A DNA stretch of 64,000 nucleotides from Arion vulgaris (GCA_020796225.1 CM036754.1:65278000-65341999); one strand, 5' to 3'; positions 10,829 through 21,960 are shown, counted from the stretch's first letter. The notes: generated by a model not told the origin, from the sequence alone. Program-made: numbers and translations.

Positions 10829-11743
10829 TCAACTGTCTTTCCAGAGTTCTTCTCCATGTTTCCGTTGGATTCCCCTGTCTTTCCAGAGTTCTTCTCCATG
10901 TTTCCGTTGGATTCCCCTGTCTTTCCAGAGTTCTTCTCTCCATGTTTCCGTTGGATTCCCCTGTCTTTCCAGAGTTCTTCTCTCCATGTTTCCGTTGGAT
11001 TCCCCTGTCTTTCCAGAGTTCTTCTCTCCATGTTTCCGTTGGATTCCCCTGTCTTTCCAGAGTTCTTCTCTCCATGTTTCCGTTGGATTCCCCTGTCTTT
11101 CCAGAGTTCTTCTCCATGTTTCCGTTGGATTCCCCTGTCTTTCCAGAGTTCTTCTCTCCATGTTTCCGTTGGATTCCCCTGTCTTTCCAGAGTTCTTCTC
11201 CATGTTTCCGTTGGATTCCCCTGTCTTTCTAAAGTTCTTCTCTCCATGTTTCCGTTGGATTCCCCTGTCTTTCCAGAGTTCTTCTCTCCATGTTTCCGTT
11301 GGATTCCCCTGTCTTTCCAGAGTTCTTCTCCATGTTTCCGTTGGATTCCCCTGTCTTTCCAGAGTTCTTCTCTCCATGTTTCCGTTGGATTCCCCTGTCT
11401 TTCCAGAGTTCTTCTCTCCATGTTTCCGTTGGATTCCCCTGTCTTTCCAGAGTTCTTCTCTCCATGTTTCCGTTGGATTCCCCTGTCTTTCCAGAGTTCT
11501 TCTCCATGTTTCCGTTGGATTCCCCTGTCTTTCTAAAGTTCTTCTCTCCATGTTTCCGTTGGATTCCCCTGTCTTTCTAGAGTTCTTCTCTCCATGTTTC
11601 CGTTGGATTCCCCTGTCTTTCTAGAGTTCTTCTCTCCATGTTTCCGTTGGATTCCCCTGTCTTTCTAGAGTTCTTTCTCCATGTTTCCTTTGGATTCCCC
11701 TTTCTTTCTAGAGTTCTTCTCCATGTTTCCGTTGGATTCCCAT
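10829..11743. repeat. Minisatellite, mixed 42- and 44-bp units
   Basis: About 21 copies of TGTCTTTCCAGAGTTCTTCT followed by CCATGTTTCCGTTGGATTCC. Units differ by CTCC versus CTCTCC. The 42-bp units keep the frame and the 44-bp units shift it, which explains long overlapping open frames on both strands. Non-coding. Confidence 0.95.
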
Positions 11744-11789
11744 CCACTGTCCATCTGAGAGCTGTTCAAGCCAATACCCGACTTTCATA

Positions 11790-11960
11790 CGACATACATG
11801 ACCAGTCCATCTTCATCTTCTAATGATGGTCTCCAATATCCGTACTTGCATACGACATACGTGACCAGTCCATCTTCATCTTCTAATGACGGTTTCCAAT
11901 ATCCGTACTTGCATACGACATACGTGACCAGTCCATCTTCATCTTCTAATGACGGTTTCC
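11790..11960. repeat. Minisatellite, 63-bp unit, 2.7 copies
   Basis: The unit contains CATCTTCATCTTCTAATGA and GGTTTCCAATATCCGTACTT. The first part resembles the LINE segment at 26941-26985 and 51475-51515 (TCTTTTAATGATGGTCTCC), so it may have grown from a LINE fragment. Confidence 0.85.
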
Positions 11961-12133
11961 CAAATTTAAACACATTTTATTCGTTTTAAAATCACTTCAT
12001 TTGAGATTGTATTTGGCCAGAATGTTCGCAGGATTTTTCTTAAACATTTATTTGGTATTATAATGTCTCCAGCTTGTGTATTATATTTTTGGTAATTTTC
12101 CAGCACCCACTACTGTTTAACACTCCCAGGATA

Positions 12134-12266
12134 CTCTCTCTCTCGGCCTTTTTATCCTGGATTGGGGCATAGGCCCGCAACCAACTCATGCCAAGTCTTC
12201 CGATTTCTAGCTATCTCCTGCAGCTCCCTCCAGCTTTTCTTTATATTATTGATCTCTGTTTCAAGG
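12134..12266 (-). mobile_element. LINE 3' tail fragment, same family as 15196-15550
   Basis: Reversed: it reads CGGGCCTATGCCCCAATCC and the TGGCATGAGTTGGTT... tail region. It is cut by the MITE at 12273. Confidence 0.65.
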
Positions 12267-12272
12267 TTGTTT

Positions 12273-12436
12273 GCGGTAGCGGCTCGTGATCATTTTTGTT
12301 GGTGAGGCCAGACATTTTTTCCGGATAAATCATGGTTTTGGTTGCTATATTTTAATTTATAAAATAATAAATACACGTTATACATTATTTTTGGTGGGGC
12401 CGGCCCCACTGGTCCTTAATGACGAGCCGCCACTGG
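12273..12436. mobile_element. 164-bp MITE, copy 2
   Basis: Inverted relative to 4175-4338 and identical in length. The TTGTTT duplication is at 12267-12272 and 12437-12442. The left terminus has decayed (GCGGTAGCGGCTCG). Confidence 0.85.
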
Positions 12437-12474
12437 TTGTTTGGATTTTGTGGCTAAAATTTTCTACTGATAGG

Positions 12475-12595
12475 GTTGCCAGCCCTACGCCAAACCCCAC
12501 CGTAGCCGCCTTTTACAACATGCCTTGTAGGTCGCAGTGTTGCTCATCCTTTTCTCCTCTTGCGAGTCCCGGCAACCCCCGAGCATGTCAGAATA
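12475..12595 (-). mobile_element. SINE E, partial
   Basis: Reversed fragment with the TACAACATGCCTTGTAGGTCG core and the CGAGTCCCGGCAACCCCCG end. Confidence 0.6.
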
Positions 12596-12608
12596 CTGCT
12601 TCTATATA

Positions 12609-14086
12609 CGAGGGGAAGTCAATAAGTAAGCCACAAATGGCTGTAGAAAATAACTAAACATGATAACTTGAAACCAGTTTATTTTTATACATACATTGTT
12701 CCTTTATTTCTCAACATAATTTCCACCAACATTGATGCACTTATCCATCGTTTTATCAGTCCTCCCAAACCGGCTGCATAGAACTGCAGGCTCTGTTTTC
12801 TAAACCACGTTTTCACTTCACATTCAACTTCGGCGTCATTCGCGAAATGTCTCCCGCCAAGGTGGGTTTCAGTTGGCCAAAGGTGGAAGTCGTTAGGGGC
12901 TAAGTCGGGACTGTAAGGTTGATGTTCCAGAACTTTCCACCGTAGTTGGTTAATTTTCTCCTGAGTTAGTCGAGCCGTATGTGGTCTGGCATTGTCATGA
13001 AGAAGCAACACTCCTGTAGTCAGCAGTCCTGGGCGTTTTTTCGAATTGCATCATGAAGCATCGATAGAACTTCACAGTATGATTCAGAATTCACATTGCC
13101 ACCTTTCTTCTTGAAATTGGTTAAAACACCCCTTGACAATCCCAGAACACCGTCAGCATGACCTTTCCTGCTGATGGCGTAACCTTGAATTTTTTGACAC
13201 AAGGCGAAGAAAGATGTTTCAACTGTATTGAAGCACGCTTTGATTCGGGCTGGTAGTGATGCACCATGATTCATCCTTAGTAACAATCCTGTTCAGCATG
13301 TCTTCTCCTTCATCTTCGTATCGACAGAGATGACGCAAGGACAGGCCAAATCGTTCATTTTGTGTTCCTCCTTCAATGTCTGGTACCACATTGAGCACAC
13401 TTGAAGAAATGTGGGTACCAGACAATGAAGGAGGACACAAAATGAACCGATTGGCTTGTCTGGTCATCTCTCGATCGAAATGAAGGAAGTATGCTGAACA
13501 GATGATCTGAGAGATCATGGTCTCACAAGCCGAATCAAGCGTGCTTCATACAGTGAAACATCTTTCTTCCTTGTGCAAATTCAATTACGCCATCAGCAGA
13601 AAGTCATGCTGACGTGTTGGATTGTCAGAGTGCTTAACCAATTTCAGAAGAAAGGGACAATGTGATTCTGAATCATACTGTGAAGTTCTATCGATCTTCA
13701 TGATCTGTCGAAAAACGCCCAGGACTGCTCTACGGGTTGCTTCTTCATGACAATGCCAGACCCATAGGCTCGACTAACTCAGGAAAATTAACCAACACGG
13801 TGGAAAGTTCTGGAACATCAACCTTACAGTCCCGACTAGCTCTAACGATTTCCACCTGGCGAGACATTTCGCGAATGACGCCAGATTGAATGTGAAGTGA
13901 AAACGTGGTTTAGAAAACAGAAGCCCAGTTCTATGCATGTTGAAGGATTGAAAACGATGGATAAGTGCATCAATGTTTGAAATTATGTTGGAATAAAGGA
14001 ACAATGTATGTTAAAATAAACTGGTTTCAAGTTGTTATCATGTTTAGTTATTTTCTACACCATTGTGCTTACTATTGACTTCCTCG
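12609..14086. mobile_element. Palindromic (inverted-duplicated) mariner derivative
   Basis: TA flanks both ends. The left end starts CGAGGGGAAGTCAATAAGTA and the right end is its inverse (TATTGACTTCCTCG). The left arm (12609-13390) is the 3' half of a mariner in reverse. It encodes, on the - strand, the C-terminal transposase region with HDNARPHTA and EHQPYSPDLAPNDFHLWP (12685-13011) and more N-terminal parts to about 13390. The right arm (about 13410-14086) is the same segment inverted, with more indels. A spacer of about 20 bp separates the arms. There is no complete transposase. A near full-length relative is at 30511-31839. Confidence 0.85.
12685..13390 (-). pseudogene. mariner transposase fragment (left arm)
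   Basis: The - strand frame 12685-13011 carries HDNARPHTA, YSPDLAPNDFHL and WFRKQS.QFYAAG, which mark the C-terminal catalytic region of mariner transposases (third acidic residue in LAPxDFHL, here D of NDF). Frames 13020-13286 and 13219-13518 hold shifted upstream pieces (LSRGVL, RYEDEGEDML). There are several frameshifts, so it is inactive. Confidence 0.8.
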
Positions 14087-14297
14087 TATTTTAAGTTTTG
14101 TTTTAAGATTCAATATTTTGGCTTTCCAGATTTTGTTAAGCATGGCAACAGTTTTACTTGCTTTTTTAATTTTTATAATGATGTCCTTTTCCGAATCGCC
14201 AATCCTGCAATACTGAAGCAATTTGACTCTTGTTGGCTTTTAAAGAACAGTCAGAAATAGAATTAATTAACAGATCTAAGAACAGGAAACGGGGGTG

Positions 14298-14455
14298 TCT
14301 TCTTCTTCTTTGCGTTCGTTCTTTACGAGCAATTTTAATCACTCTTTGTGATATGTTTGATCTTTGCCAAGAACGTGTATACGTTGCACATTGGTTTGGT
14401 AGGCCCTAAACGTATAGACTTCTACACGTTTAGGACACGTGCATCCGATTTCAGT
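14298..14455 (-). mobile_element. SINE A, partial
   Basis: Reversed 3' part with (TTC)n and TTGCGTTCGTTCTTTACGA, ending at CATCCGATTTCAG before the core. Confidence 0.7.
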
Positions 14456-14484
14456 CACAAACGAGGGAGTAAAATCGAGAGATA

Positions 14485-15150
14485 GGATATTAACTGTTGC
14501 ATGGGACAGCGTAACATGAAGATTAACTGTTGGATGGTACAGTGTAACATGGAGAACGACTAACTGTTGCATGGGGCAGCGTAACATGGACAAGACTAAC
14601 TGTTGCATGGGACAGTGTAACATGGAGAACGACTAACTGTTGCATGGGACAGCGTAACATGGAGAACGACTAACTAACTGTTGCATGGGACAGTGTAACA
14701 TGGACAAGACTAACTAACTGTTGCATGGGACAGCGTAACATGGAGAACGACTAACTAACTGTTGCATGGGACAGTGTAACATGGACAAGACTAACTAACT
14801 GTTGCATGGGACAGTGTAACATGGACAAGACTAACTAACTGTTGCATGGGACAGTGTAACATGGACAAGACTAACTAACTGTTGCATGGGACAGCGTAAC
14901 ATGGACAAGACTAACTAACTGTTGCATGGGACAGCGTAACATGGACAAGACTAACTAACTGTTGCATGGGACAGTGTAACATGGAGAACGACTAACTGTT
15001 GCATGGGACAGCGTAACATGGAGAACGACTAACTAACTGTTGCATGGGACAGTGTAACATGGACAAGACTAACTAACTGTTGCATGGGACAGCGTAACAT
15101 GGAGAACGACTAACTAACTGTTGCATGGGACAGTGTAACATGGAGAACAA
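14485..15150. repeat. Minisatellite, 36/40-bp unit
   Basis: About 17 copies of CTAACTGTTGCATGGGACAG plus GTAACATGGACAAGA or GTAACATGGAGAACGA. The unit length changes by 4 bp with the number of CTAA steps. Confidence 0.93.
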
Positions 15151-15195
15151 CTAAAATAATAACACATAAATTGCAAACATTCATCAACTGGTGTC

Positions 15196-15550
15196 AGCGA
15201 AGAATAGTGGGCAGTGATAGTATAATAGGGTCACAATTGAGGAACATATGGAGAGAACAAGACAGATTCCAGTGAGCCAAGAGGTTTAAAAAAGACACTG
15301 GCGCTTAGATAGGACACACTTTGCGAAAACCTGAGGGAAATATAACAAGAAGGGTCCTATCCCGAAACCCACAGGGACAGCGAAAGAAGGGAGGCCGAGA
15401 AATACATGGAGACGAGATTTGGAGGCAGAGATCAACAATATAAAGAAGAGCTTGAGGTAGCTGCAGGAGATAGCTAGAGATAGGAAGACTTGGCATGAGT
15501 TGGTTCAGGAACTATGCCCTAATCCGGGTTAAAAAGGCAGAGAGAGAGAG
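15196..15550 (+). mobile_element. LINE 3' tail (endonuclease/RT-type LINE, C-terminal segment)
   Basis: The reading frame gives RKKGRPRNTWRRDLEAEI and then DRKTWHELVQELCPN.G, a classic C-terminal tail of RTE/CR1-like LINE proteins in invertebrates. It ends in (GA)n near 15540. 5'-truncated and not intact. Confidence 0.75.
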
Positions 15551-15649
15551 GGGGGTGCTCTGTTAGTGGGTTTTGTTTGGTGGCTGGTGCTTGCCATTCT
15601 CCTTATTAGTAGAAACTGAACACGGCACACAATAAGTGGATCATGCTAG

Positions 15650-16460
15650 AAGTTTCGGGTTGGCTTGGAAGCATCAGGTCCAGTAAGTAGACCACACGGG
15701 AAGGTACGAGTTGGCCTTGGAGCACCAGAACAATAAGTTGACAACCTCACAACATACGAGGTAGCTTTGGAGCATCGGGTCCAATAAGTGGACCATCCGA
15801 AAAGGTACAGGTTTGCCTAACTAAATGGACCACTCGTGAACGGACAGGTTTCTCCAATAAATGGACCACCCCTGAAAGTACATGTTGATCCAATAAAAAG
15901 ATCATTCCTGAACGCACAGGAACGTAACAGGAGTGGTTACCGGGGCCCAAATGTCGGGTGTAAAGAATAGAACCACTGTTACCTGCCACGCATGTCGTAA
16001 GAGGCGACTAAGGAGGTTTGGATGAAATCGGATGCACTTGTCCTAAACGTGTAGAAGTCTATGCGTTTAGGGTCCTACCAAACCAATGTGCAACGTATAC
16101 ACGTTCTTGGCAAAGATCAAACATATCACAAGTGATTAAAATTGGTCGTAAAGAACGAACGCAAAGAAGAAGAAGAACGACGGTTTCCAATAAATAGACT
16201 ACTCTTAAAGGTACAGACTTCCCCAATAAATAGACTACTCGTAAAGGCACAGGTTGTCCCAATAAATGGACTACTCGTAAAGGTACATCTCTTGCTCCAA
16301 TAAATGGACCACTCCCTGACGAACAGGTTGCCCCAATAAATGGACCACTCCCTGACGAACAGGTGCCCCAATAAATGGACCACTCCCTGACGAACAGGTG
16401 CCCCAAAAATGGACCACGAAAGGTACAGTTACCCATAACTGGACCACTCCGGGAGGTACA
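15650..16460. repeat. Minisatellite, ~36-bp unit, split by a SINE A insertion
   Basis: Units built on CAATAAATGGACCACTCCCTG and ACGAACAGGTTGCC occur at 15650-15924 and again at 16186-16460. A + strand SINE A (about 15925-16180, with core and (GAA)n end) sits between the halves, so the array predates the SINE. Confidence 0.85.
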
Positions 16461-16489
16461 GACAAGTTGGCTTGGTAGCAGACATTTCT

Positions 16490-16745
16490 TACGCCCGTGA
16501 GTTGTCGGAGCCTCAAGGAGCAAAGAATAGTAACACTGCGACCTACAAGGCATGTCGTAAGAGGCGCTTGATGTATAAACTAAAGAAGCTACCCTAGTAA
16601 ATAAAAAGCGTAGCAGAAATCGGATTACTTATAGGCGCATAACTGGCACAACGTACAATCGCTCTTAGGCTCGGGCCACATACAGATCACACAGTGTGGT
16701 TAACAAGTTGTCGATATGGAGCATTCGAAGAAGAAGAAGCAGAAG
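16490..16745 (+). mobile_element. SINE E
   Basis: Full-length forward copy: GGAGCAAAGAATAGTAACAC, then the shared core, AATAAAAAGCG, and a CGAAGAAGAAGAAG end. Confidence 0.8.
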
Positions 16746-16759
16746 ACATTTCAGATTTT

Positions 16760-16865
16760 ACATCACGCCCGAGTTTTTACCAGGGCCCAAATTGGGATGT
16801 AAAGAATAGAACCACTGTTACCTGCCACACATGTCGTAAGAGGCGATTAGGAGGTTGGGCTAGCT
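16760..16865 (+). mobile_element. SINE A, 5' fragment
   Basis: Forward copy of the family start and core, truncated after GATTAGGAGGTTGGGC. Confidence 0.65.
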
Positions 16866-17003
16866 ACCCCACACCGTAAAAAACACTAGATGACCACAGA
16901 ACGGAGAGCGAACCGAGTAAACGCTGGCTGAAACCGGACACATCGCCGAAGGATAAGCACCAGAGCTCCAAATGGTGCTGAAGATGTGACGTAAAACACA
17001 CCA
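16866..17003 (-). mobile_element. Repeat family F, fragment
   Basis: Inverse of the GAACCCAGTAAACGCTGGTT-type segment seen at 4595-4640 and 51915-51945. Confidence 0.5.
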
Positions 17004-18210
17004 ATGCAAAGGCTGCATGAATCAGCGGCTATCTTGGCACTTGGAAAGCAAAGGGTTTCTCGTGGTACAACAGGGAGGCTTTCGGAAGCACCGATCTACA
17101 GAAGATCAAGTAACCTATTACGCCATGGAAATCGAGGATGGTTTCCAAGAAAAGAAACAGACACTGGCAGTTTTGGTAGATATGGAGAAGGCATTTGTCA
17201 CAGTCTGGAAGGAAGGGTTAAGACTGAAACTTCTCACCCTCGGTATTAAGGGAAGAATGTATAAATGGCTTGATAGATACCTAGAGAACAGAACAACAAG
17301 GGTTCAAGTTCAGGGGTACACTAGCATGAAAGCCACATTAGAGCAAGGATTCCCCCAAGGAGGAGTGCTCTCACCAACTCTTTTTCTAATCTGTCAATGA
17401 TATAGCCACATGCCTACCAAAGCGAGTACAGTCATGTATGCCGACCTGGAAATATGGGTGAGGGAAGAGTCAATGCCCATAGCAACAAATCGACTACAAG
17501 TTACGTTGAATAACCTGGAAGTGTGGTCAAAAAAGTGGAATATGAATATAAATGCGTCTAAAACCACTTACAATGTGTTCTCACAGAACAACCAGGATCA
17601 CAAAATTAAGCTTAAAGTCAATGGGCAAGATCTTCCAGAAAGCAAGACCCCAACGTACCTTGAAGTCACACTTGACCGAAAATTGACTTGGTGCCCTCAA
17701 ATTGAAAATGCTACGGCAAAAGCGAGACACAGGCTCACGATAATGCGCAAACTCGCTAGCTCCACGTGGGAAGCAAACACCAGAGTCCTCAAAACACTCT
17801 ATCCTGGAAGAGTGCGCCCGGTCCTGGAGTACAGCATAGCAGCGTGGAGTAATGCATCCAACAAGCAATTCGCCAAAGTGAGTAACAGTCAAAACCGGGC
17901 AATACGCATTATCACAGGAGCTATGAAGTTCACCCCCATCAAGGCGATGGAAACAATTACAGGCATCCAATCAATGGCAGATCGAAAGGACAGAAAAGTC
18001 TTAGTATTAGCGAAAAAACTCAAACGACTCGATTCCCACCCTATGTATGAAAGAATGAACGAATTCCAAAGGAGCAGGATAAAGAGAACCAACTTCGCAA
18101 AAATCGCTAAAGCACTGACCGCAGACCATCTGGTCCTAGCAAAATGCAAAGCCAAATCAATCCCGGCAACCGATAAGTGCCCGCCGTGGAAACCCAAATG
18201 CCGGAACTAA
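17004..18210 (+). pseudogene. Non-LTR retrotransposon reverse transcriptase, decayed
   Basis: Frame 17017-17400 carries RT motifs: GFRKHRSTEDQV, VLVDMEKAFVTVW (motif A) and GFPQGGVLSPTLF (motif B). After a stop, frame 17410-18210 continues with motif C as YADLEIW. The second Asp of the usual YADD is absent (17437-17445), which would inactivate it. Then come TYLEVTLDRKLTW and the thumb-like ARHRLTIMRKLASSTWEAN. The order matches I/Jockey-group LINE proteins. The 5' end is truncated with no endonuclease domain. It is the longest LINE piece here, and RNase H follows directly. Confidence 0.85.
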
Positions 18211-18299
18211 GGGAAACAATCCCAGGCATACTAAAAAAAGGCCAGCAAGAAAACTTTGAAAGAAGAGCGGCCACAGAAAATGCATATCGACCGAATACC

Positions 18300-18950
18300 C
18301 TGAAAATAAGTGGACACATGTGTACACTGACGGGTCAGCAAAGAACGCAATCAGCGATGGGGAGGAGGAATAGTGCTCAAACTCTCAAAGAAAGTGACGA
18401 TCACAAAAACGATTGCCACAGGTAAATACTCAAATAACTATCGTGCAGAGGCAATAAGAACAGCGGTCGAAATGATCCTAGAGAGAAGAGGCACCTCTCG
18501 CAACAAAGTCGTGATATTCACCGATGCTCTATCGGTCATCACGACACTCAAAAGTGTAGGCAAAACAGAGTGAAATGACCTGAAAGCGACCATCGACGCA
18601 TTAATGCACACACTCAAACGCACCGTCATTCAGTGGATCCCATCACACTGTAACATAAGGGGAAACGAACGCGCCGACAAACTAGCTAAAGAAGGCGGGC
18701 GACTACCTCAGACTGATCTTGAGATCAGTTATGAGGACGCCAGAACAACCATCGGCTGGCACTACAGAGACAAATGGACAAAAGACCATCATCAGCATAA
18801 CAACAGCGACAGGTACTATGGTCTGTCTCGTAGCGAACAAGTTGCCATACTTCGCCTCCGTACCGGCCACAACAAGCTCCGCGCCTACATGTATAACAAA
18901 TTCAAATCGGTACAACTAGCCTGTGCCCATGCAAAAAGGCGGACATGACG
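18300..18950 (+). pseudogene. RNase H domain of the same non-LTR retrotransposon
   Basis: YTDGSA is encoded near 18325, followed by a frameshift. Frame 18373-18573 gives YRAEAIRTAVEMI and VVIFTDALSVI. After a TGA at 18571, frame 18604-18948 gives IQWIPSHCNIRGNERADKLA. These supply the catalytic D-E-D-D pattern of an RNase H. At least one frameshift and one stop break it. Confidence 0.85.
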
Positions 18951-19135
18951 GCAGAACACGTACTGCAAGATTGTCAACTGATAGCAGGTATAAGAAAAGA
19001 AACCTGGCCTCAAAACACAGAGCTTCGCGAGAAGCTGTACGGAGAAACGGAGTCCCTTAAAAACACGGTAAAATTCATGATAAAAGTTGGTTCATCAGTC
19101 TAGGCCGGGATCGCAGAGAGAGAATCAGATTTCAA
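18950..19135 (+). mobile_element. 3' end of the same LINE (zinc-knuckle tail)
   Basis: The tail encodes AEHVLQDCQLIAGIRKETWP..., the C-terminal knuckle typical of these LINEs, and ends at TTGGTTCATCAGTCTAGG. The same 3' end is at 28310-28770. Confidence 0.75.
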
Positions 19136-19279
19136 CATGAATAGAAGTTATGGGAGATCTGGTACATCGGTCTGGGCGGTGATCGCGAGAGAGATTTTAC
19201 ATTTAGATCAGATCTCATCCTTATCTTGGTTGATAGCAACGAATACAAACAAGGTTCGAGGGCACACATTGTGGCTAAA

Positions 19280-19660
19280 CCTGCAGAGACTCACATGAAT
19301 CTACCATCCTGGGCATGTTAGTGTTTACGGCAACGAGAGCGGTCAGGCCTGTATCGAAAGCATCGATTGTTGGGAAGTTTAGGGTGGATAATGGGGTTGT
19401 TTTTTTCGGTCTCTTGGCGACCTGCTGTTGGATGAGAACACTAACATTGATGTTAAATCAATTCAGCGATTTCAGGAGTCTGAAACTTTACGTTGTACAA
19501 GTAGATATGGATGCTTGAGGGGCAGAGATAGGAGTGTGTTAAATCAGCGAGCCACAGGAACTATCAGTATGCATACCCTTCGACATCTGTTGGGGAAGAC
19601 TGAGCACCTAAGTGTCTGCACCCGGTGGTGTGACGTCACTTCAGCAACCAATAATTAACG
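19280..19660 (+). pseudogene. Fragment of a second LINE RNase H family (as at 58028-58981)
   Basis: GGGCATGTTAGTGTTTACGG through NQRATGTISMHTLRHLLG aligns to the C-terminal third of the 58028-58981 frame. Frameshifts break the reading. Confidence 0.75.
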
Positions 19661-19734
19661 CCATTATACACTTTTTAAACCTGCATAATCTAACTATGTG
19701 GCCGTCTGTGGCATAGCGAGTTCGAGCACAACCC

Positions 19735-20300
19735 AAGAGTACCTGGTTCGCTCTCGCTCTCTCTCTCTCTCGATCGTTCTTTTTGGCCATTTTGATCATT
19801 ATTATTGTGATATATAAACAGCCGTTGCCAAGAATGTGTGTGCATCCTTAGGTGAAGTGTCCAGTTTTAACCAGCGTTTACGGGGTTCTCTCTCCGTTAG
19901 TCTTTTGCTGTCCCCAGTCAGCCTACAAGACAGCAGGTTGCTATTTTCTTTCAGGGTAGCGACCCTTAGACGACCTACCCTCCCGTGATGACGCCATCTT
20001 CCCGGGTAACCAGTCTGTTTGTGGACTACTTGGTTTTCCTGCCGTCCAGTTTTGTGTACGGTTTGCTACGCTAGCCTTTGATTGTCCCCAATCAAACTAC
20101 AAGGCAGCAGTAGTTTCCTGCGAGCGGAAACGCGCTTTGGATTAAACCTCTGCTGGGCTTTCCAGTTGTGTGCACATTTGGTTGGACCGCTCACCCTCGC
20201 GCCTGCCACGCCATCTGCGGTACCTGGTTCAAACTCCGCGGCGGGCAGTTTGGAAGCACGTTTGTTCCGTAGATTTTATGAACCGTAAAAATAGACCTCA
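19735..20300 (+). mobile_element. Repeat family F, copy
   Basis: Same ordered blocks as 4440-4800 and 51725-52450: (CT)n, GTGATATATAAACAGCC, CAGCGTTTACGGGGTTC, then CAAACTACAAGGCAGCAGTAG. Confidence 0.6.
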
Positions 20301-20394
20301 CCGTTCAGAAAGCAATGACAAACTACTGAACGTAGAAGTAGTGCCTATAAAATCTACTAAGAGCAAAAACAGACATCCTACAAGACCTGCATAT

Positions 20395-20650
20395 CAACGA
20401 GCATTGGCTCATAAATAACATCATGTCCCGGAAGATGAAATATTTTGGACACGTTAAACGTCACAGTGGTTTGGAGAAAACGGTAATGGAAGGCATGGTT
20501 TCTGGTGTACGAGACAGGGAACGACCAAGACGAAGGTGGCAGCAGGACATCAAAAAAACCTAGAACATGACGCTGGAAGAGGCTGGAAGGCTGTGATAAA
20601 AATGATGTTCTGCAAAGTACATGCTACGAGTACTACTTAAAGAAAATCAA
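20395..20650 (+). mobile_element. LINE 3' tail
   Basis: The frame gives SRKMKYFGHVKRHSGLEKTV and RDRERPRRRWQQDI, the C-terminal tail of an RT-type LINE. 5'-truncated. Confidence 0.7.
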
Positions 20651-20674
20651 TGACTCCGTTTACTGTGGTTAGTG

Positions 20675-20990
20675 GGGGACTGCCTAGAGTAGTTGATAGT
20701 AGCTCGGCCTGCTAGCTGTGAGACGCCTCATAGCTCGGGTTCGAACCTACTGTCCGGCATTTGTTCGAATCCCTGGTCTTACTCAGGACGATAACGTGAG
20801 TACCCTGAAGTCGGAGAAAATCTGCCTGTATGGCGAGGAATACTAATTACGAGTACATTGAGCACACGGCTGCCAGTGTAAAGTAATTTACAATGTGCAG
20901 CGTTGCTGCCATTGTAAGAAATTGGAAAAACGGATTTTCACGCAAAAATCAGTTTCAGAGATGAAACTTCGTCTGAGTTGAAAGCGGACG

Positions 20991-21040
<50 letters not shown>
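20675..21040 (+). mobile_element. SINE B, full length with 47-A tail
   Basis: The tRNA-like head has A-box-like AGTAGCTCGGCCTGCTAGC and B box GGGTTCGAACC. The 3' end is 47 uninterrupted A (20994-21040). A perfect 13-bp duplication ACTGTGGTTAGTG lies at 20662-20674 and 21041-21053. The long pure tail and perfect duplication suggest a recent insertion. A second copy is at 57558-57896. Confidence 0.9.
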
Positions 21041-21043
<3 letters not shown>

Positions 21044-21059
21044 GTGGTTAGTGTCAACG

Positions 21060-21960
21060 TTCTGTAACAGATATGCCACGATTTACTTTCTTACTAATGT
21101 CTGACTTGTTTGTCGACTTTTTTATCTTTTCTTTACTCTAATTCTGTTTTACCTCACAGCGTCAGGATAAGAAAAGATTTCTAGAACACGCCCTAGTGTG
21201 CGCTTCATAAATAGTGTCTTTCGCCGCCTTTGTTTTCTCTGAAGTCCACCTTTTATGTGGCCAGCCTTTTTATCCATTGTATCGAAGCAACATTGAGGTA
21301 CACTGTCTGTTGTTAATCTGCTTATGTGGCAGAACCATTTAATGTTTCTTGATGAAGTTCAGTACTGATGTTGTTCCCACTTTTTCCCTGATGTCTTCAT
21401 TTCTCAACCGGTCTCTTCTTGTTACCCCCAGCATTCTGCCCAAACACTTCATCTCTGTCGTGACTAGTTTTTAAAAAAAAATCAATTGATGTCAGTGTCC
21501 AGGTTTGGCACTGATAGCATAATGTGAGGAGAAAGATTGTTGAACATTGCTCTTTTTGTGTTCATCGTGACATGTTTCTCCCGTGCGTGCGCATTTTAAA
21601 AATTGCGCCATTTGTCATATCATTTGATTTGCTTTCTTGCATCTGTGTTGGATTTCATTAGTTATTCTTCTGTTTGCTGAAAAAATGCGCACGAGGTATG
21701 TAAAGTCTTTGACTTGTGTTTTAATGGGCTAATGTCTATGGAGATATTGGTAGTGTTTTCCTCTCTAGCGAATGTCATTACTTCGGTTTTGTCGATGTTT
21801 ATTCTCATATTGTATTCATTGCATGTTAACTAGAGTCTGTTAATGTGTTGCTGTAGCTGTTCTTCTGTTGTATATTTTGTATATTATTCAGAAACTTGAC
21901 AATACAGTCCGTTTTCTTTTCCATTTTGTCGTTGCGCTGAAATGATTACCAAGTACCTTC
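21060..21960 (-). mobile_element. LINE C-terminal region, decayed
   Basis: Reversed. CTGACGCTGTGAGGTAAAAC and the GGCCACATAAAAGGTGGAC-type region match the LINE pieces at 54495-54900 (-) and 56405-56640 (+), whose peptide is YSGYKAKGRPRRR. There are many stops. Confidence 0.6.

Noticed and set aside
10774..11624. Long overlapping open frames on both strands (up to 248 codons) with periodic peptides
   Set aside because: They are translations of the 42/44-bp minisatellite. Frames shift with each 44-bp unit and no unique sequence is included.
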